From assembly GCF_964340395.1 (NCBI RefSeq), contig NC_135571.1:6784953-6848952 (forward strand): DNA of 64,000 bases, written 5' to 3'. Both the position numbers and the translations under genes were made by a program. The stretch comes from Glandiceps talaboti (taxonomy: Eukaryota; Hemichordata; Enteropneusta; Spengelidae). Below, in pieces: positions 60,918 to 64,000 of the stretch (position 1 is the first letter of the stretch; each line of letters opens with the position of its first letter). The notes under the pieces are model-generated. The model did no database searches, was not told the origin of the DNA, and saw only the letters and a program-made list of their open reading frames with translations.

Positions 60918-62175
60918 CTGAAAAAAAGAGGGACAAAAAATGTAATAGTCACTGTGTATCAATCATAAATATCAAATATATTTTGGGTTTTTTCCTCCCT
61001 GCGTAAGCAACAGTACCTGCTTCGTTATAAGATGCATGACTGCCTACCCCTTTATCAGTACCTTAATTAACATCTATTCCTTTCCTATATGTTGCTATGC
61101 TTTTTATCAAGGTTGCTAGGCAACTCCCATAGACGGCAATACAGGCAGGGTCTGTGTGAAAGGGGTCGGTTTTTTATGCTGGTTGGTATGAGAAAGGGTA
61201 CACTTTTCATGAGGTGGTGGTATGAGAAAGTGTTGGGTGAATCAAAACTGGCGTTAATTAACATAGACTATGCAGTCAACACTGGAAGCATTTCAACCTG
61301 GTGTACCTACCTTCAAAACTTCTGTACTCTCATCACTCATGCAACACTAGATCTAGGGTTAGCTCCATCCTGGGAGCCCTGGCTTTTAGTGACTTTGAAT
61401 AATTAAAATGCAACTTGGTATCAGAAATGGTATACTTTTTGCACAAAATTGGTATCACAACACTTTGAGTTTCAATGTTTGTGAGGAATTAGCGAACCTC
61501 CCCATAATGTTACCCATGGAGTTATCCGCCACCCCCTATATCATACACATTTTATGTTCCCCTCCCCAAGAACAATTTAGTTAGATAAAAAACAGGCTTC
61601 TCACAGACCACTCAATACAAATATAAACAACACCACACTCCTGCCGACAAGCAGGCACTGTATGTGTACACATACATATATGTCACCACGGGGAACCATG
61701 CAAACAGACTCAAATTCTTGCTAGTTTCAATTTGTATATGTCAAAATCTGAGCCTGCAATGTGATGACATTAAATAGCTTGTTTGTTCCAAGGACATTGT
61801 GTGTGTCTGTGTATCAGTTGGGGTGGGATGGCATTTTTTGTATTTGTAATGAGTGGTCTGTGGGAAGCCTGTTTCTTATCTATCTAAACTGTTCTTGGGG
61901 AACATAAACTGTGTATGATATGCACACAGTCTTTTGGCGACCCTTCGATATCTCTGCTGTAATTTCCTACCTGTAGAAGTCACTGCTCCATCTATCTCTT
62001 TCCCTGTTCCATCTACATCTTTCTTTTCTCCCGTTTCATCATCATGTCTTGTCTCTCCTGTTCCATCTTCTTTCCCTTTATCTAGTTCGTATTTATCCGC
62101 TGTTGTGTGTTCTGAATCTGGGAACTCTTCATATTTTTCCTGACTGTGTCGGGTCCAGAATGTCAACCTCAGAAT
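60649..62175 (-). CDS. SGLT-type sodium/solute cotransporter, last two exons (C-terminus)
   Basis: Exons 62175-61971 and 60917-60649 join in phase 1 to 157 residues. They start ILRLTFWTRHSQEKYEEF, a wording typical of the intracellular loop before the last helix of SLC5A sodium-glucose cotransporters (RLTFWTRNS in vertebrates). A long acidic Asp/Glu/Gly/Thr loop follows. The end reads WKARLTRFFIWFCGFEPQ, LTPEEQAAMELKLTSIEQ and a final membrane helix (NINLVFILLVVIFLFMYFTF). The catalytic core and Na+/sugar sites are encoded beyond the window's right edge. Family SLC5 is clear; the member (SGLT1/2/4/SMIT-like) is not. Confidence 0.88.
60918..61970 (-). other. Last intron of the SLC5 gene
   Basis: 1.05 kb between donor (CTACAG|GTAGGAAATT) and acceptor, with the M7 foldback at 61538-61922. 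Plus-strand open frame 61089-61406 is not supported. Confidence 0.8.
61538..61922. mobile_element. M7 foldback element in the SLC5 intron
   Basis: ATATCATACACATTTTATGT, CCCCAAGAACAATTTAG and AACAGGCTTCTCACAGACCA at the left pair with TGGTCTGTGGGAAGCCTGTT, CTAAACTGTTCTTGGGG and ACATAAACTGTGTATGATAT at the right. Arms about 85 bp; ends 47 bp from the exon. Confidence 0.9.
61971..62175 (-). CDS. SLC5 penultimate exon (variable acidic loop)
   Basis: Acceptor TTCATCTTAG before 62175 and donor GTAGGA; 205 bp. ILRLTFWTRHSQEKYEEFPD, then a hydrophilic stretch with repeated DGTG(E/K) words, ending AVTSTG. The loop is low-complexity, so only its first residues are informative. Confidence 0.82.
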
Positions 62176-62511
62176 CTAAGATGAAAGGGTTTTGTTAGAA
62201 CATAATTTAAAAGATTTGAAAGCAAAAGTACATATATGTTACATACCAAGACATTTTTGAGTTTGAGAGAGAATATTCATGGACTCTGGAGTCCATATAT
62301 CAAATGAAAAGTTCTACACACAGTCAAAAATATTTCTTGGAAACAAATCTCAAACTGATGTCTTGTATGTCATCAGGGGTGTAGTTCACTCCTGACAATG
62401 TTGACGAGATGTCAGTAAATATTTAGGGTTTGCTTGCACAAACTTTTTGATTCTGTGCATAGAAATGTTCATGTGATATATTATTGAGTGTTTCAATCGA
62501 TCTCAATCTAC

Positions 62512-62868
62512 ATCTTCAACCACTGACATCTGACTGGACAAATGGAACCTGTTACAAACAGGGAAAGTAAACAAATGAATTGGCACAGCATGTTGGAACA
62601 GCAGAGACTTGTATTAAGCACCATGGTTTGATAAGAACAGTTTTATGGCCTCTTTATGTGTGCATGAAATGCCAGGGGAACTGAAAATTTGTTTGTGAAT
62701 GTGAACTGTTATGTAATGCGGCCATACAACTGTTGTTATCAAATGTTGTTATCAAGTCTCTGTTCTTTCAACATACTGTGCCAAGTGTTATTAATCAAAT
62801 AAAGTTGTTTACTTTCCCTGTTTGTAACAGATTCCGTTCATCCAAGGGCTGACATCAGCAGTTGTATT
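62512..62868. mobile_element. M6 foldback element
   Basis: ACAAATGGAACCTGTTACAA and CAGGGAAAGTAAACAA at the left are inverted as TTGTTTACTTTCCCTG and TTTGTAACAGATTCCGTTCA at the right. GGCACAGCATGTTGGAACAG pairs with TTCTTTCAACATACTGTGCC. A solo end lies at 24763-24850. Confidence 0.85.
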
Positions 62869-63095
62869 TATAAATTTTGGAAAACTCTGACATATTTTTT
62901 GCATGGTGCATGGTAATGAAAGATTTTCAATGTGAGAACATCTAAAGTACAGTTAACTCAAAACCACTATGACATGCATATTAATAACATACTGAAGCTG
63001 AATTCACCAAACAATCACACAAATAACAATGGCAAAAATATCAGACATAATCAAAAATATAATTATTTTTATTCAAATTTGATGTAAGAATATGG

Positions 63096-63365
63096 CTTGA
63101 CTATTTTGCCATATAGATGAGGATTGGATATTTATTTTGGTTTTTTAATTTATAAAACAATTTTATCATGGCTTCCTACTTGAAAAATCAATGTGAAACA
63201 ACATAGACCAAGTCTGTGTTTGTAAATCAATACATTGCAAAAAGCTACAAAATAAGTAACAAAGTTTGTTATTGTACTTACAATAACAAAGATTTTACAT
63301 AGTTCATTAATCTTTTCCAATTTATTGAGTTACAAACGAGGACTTGACATATGTTGTTTCACATT
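63096..63365. mobile_element. M2 palindromic MITE, copy 3 (right end lost)
   Basis: TAGATGAGGATTGGATATTT, TAAAACAATTTTATCATGGC and GTTATTGTACTTACAATAAC match copies 1 and 2. The match stops after ATATGTTGTTTCACATTTG, so the right terminus is missing. Confidence 0.8.
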
Positions 63366-63487
63366 TGTATATACTACTATAACAGTAAATGCACCTTTTA
63401 GACAAATTAAGCAAAATTACACAAAGATTACTTTGAGCACAAATTATCAAAAACTGATACAAGAAACATGCACACATTGATTAATAT

Positions 63488-63884
63488 AAAGCCTATGAAA
63501 AAATTGTTTGGTTCCAGTTACTCGACCCCACCTACAAAATGTAGTTTTTCACTGCTGACCTTACACATTTTTTTCACATATTTGAGAATAAAAATAAAAA
63601 AATCACGAAAATTGTGAAATCTCTAGAAATAGTGGATGCGAAAACCGACATCAAAATAAAAAAGTCAATATAAAAGTGTTCTTCCAATCTGTAATGGCTG
63701 TACATCTGATGGGAAGAAACCAATAACACAGAGACCATATGGAAAACAACGAAAAACATAACTATATGAACTAGACTCACATATGAAGAAAATGAATAAA
63801 AAAAACTTTTTTTTAAAATCTATCTACCCCCACCTATCCTAAAATTGAGAGTAATTGGAACCACACAATTTTTTTTAGGCGTAA
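63488..63884 (-). mobile_element. MITE family M1, copy 6
   Basis: Full-length inverted M1: AAAATTGTTTGGTTCCAGTT at one end and GGAACCACACAATTTTTTTT + AGGC at the other. The inner GTAATGGCTGTACATCTGAT and ACCATATGGAAAACAACG match copy 5. Confidence 0.85.
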
Positions 63885-64000
63885 TACACATTCATGGAGA
63901 ATATATCTTATTCTCAGAGACATATTCTCTGATAATATGTAAATATACCTTGTCACCCATAGATACATCCTGTGATATGGTAGAAATCTGTGAAGACATT

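Larger units (their letters stand above)
62176..64000 (-). other. SLC5 upstream intron, running to the window edge
   Basis: 1.8 kb without a confirmed exon. Holds M6 (62512-62868), an M2 fragment (63096-63365) and M1 copy 6 (63488-63884). A minus-strand GACAAG|GTATAT near 63951 could be a donor, but the bases before it do not resemble SLC5 helix 13. Confidence 0.6.

Noticed and set aside
63950-64000. Possible further SLC5 exon at the window edge
   Set aside because: A GACAAG|GTATAT donor exists on the minus strand, but the readable residues (SQISTISQDVSMGDK) do not match the SLC5 region expected before RLTFWTR, and only 50 bp are visible.

Overview
This 64-kb window is animal nuclear DNA, AT-rich and intron-rich. 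It is full of microsatellites, minisatellites and short foldback (MITE-like) transposons. Two plus-strand genes and the 3' end of one minus-strand gene can be read by joining exons at consensus GT/AG sites with matching phase. The products are a synaptotagmin-12-like C2 protein, a cortactin and an SGLT-type SLC5 transporter. Together with the compact genes, tRNA-like SINEs and tandem-repeat load, they suggest a marine invertebrate bilaterian. The phylum is not settled from this sequence; an invertebrate deuterostome is only my guess.

Layout. 1-9804: no convincing exon; long (TA), (TGTC)/(TC), (GA) and (TC) tracts and one MITE copy. 9805-17769: six exons of the SYT12-like gene, whose N-terminal/transmembrane exons were not found. 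17770-about 26100: SYT12 3' flank or 3' UTR with GC-rich hairpin elements and a strong poly(A) signal near 24.08 kb. About 26100-30141: possible cortactin promoter and 5' UTR exon plus dispersed repeats. 30189-45824: cortactin complete in 14 coding exons, 588 codons, ending in an SH3 domain; 3' UTR to a poly(A) signal near 47.52 kb. 48577-55905: satellite block whose centre is 13 head-to-tail copies of an exactly 462-bp unit. 56690-60618: a run of foldback elements. 60649-62175 (minus): last two exons of the SLC5 gene. 62176-64000: its next intron, filled with MITEs.

The genes do not form an operon or pathway. Cortactin (actin branching) and SYT12 (vesicle trafficking) are simply neighbours.

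The most unusual signal is how tandem repeats arise here. Two mirror-oriented copies of one foldback element (33190-35285 and 57345-58205) have each amplified a different arm into a minisatellite, and a second family shows the same in its left arm. A splice junction of the SYT12-like gene, with the first coding bases of its exon, has about a dozen decayed copies upstream. The 462-bp satellite carries a five-unit higher-order pattern. Cortactin exons 4 and 6 are nearly identical over 130 bp but not in their first 36 bp, which suggests gene conversion or recent duplication.
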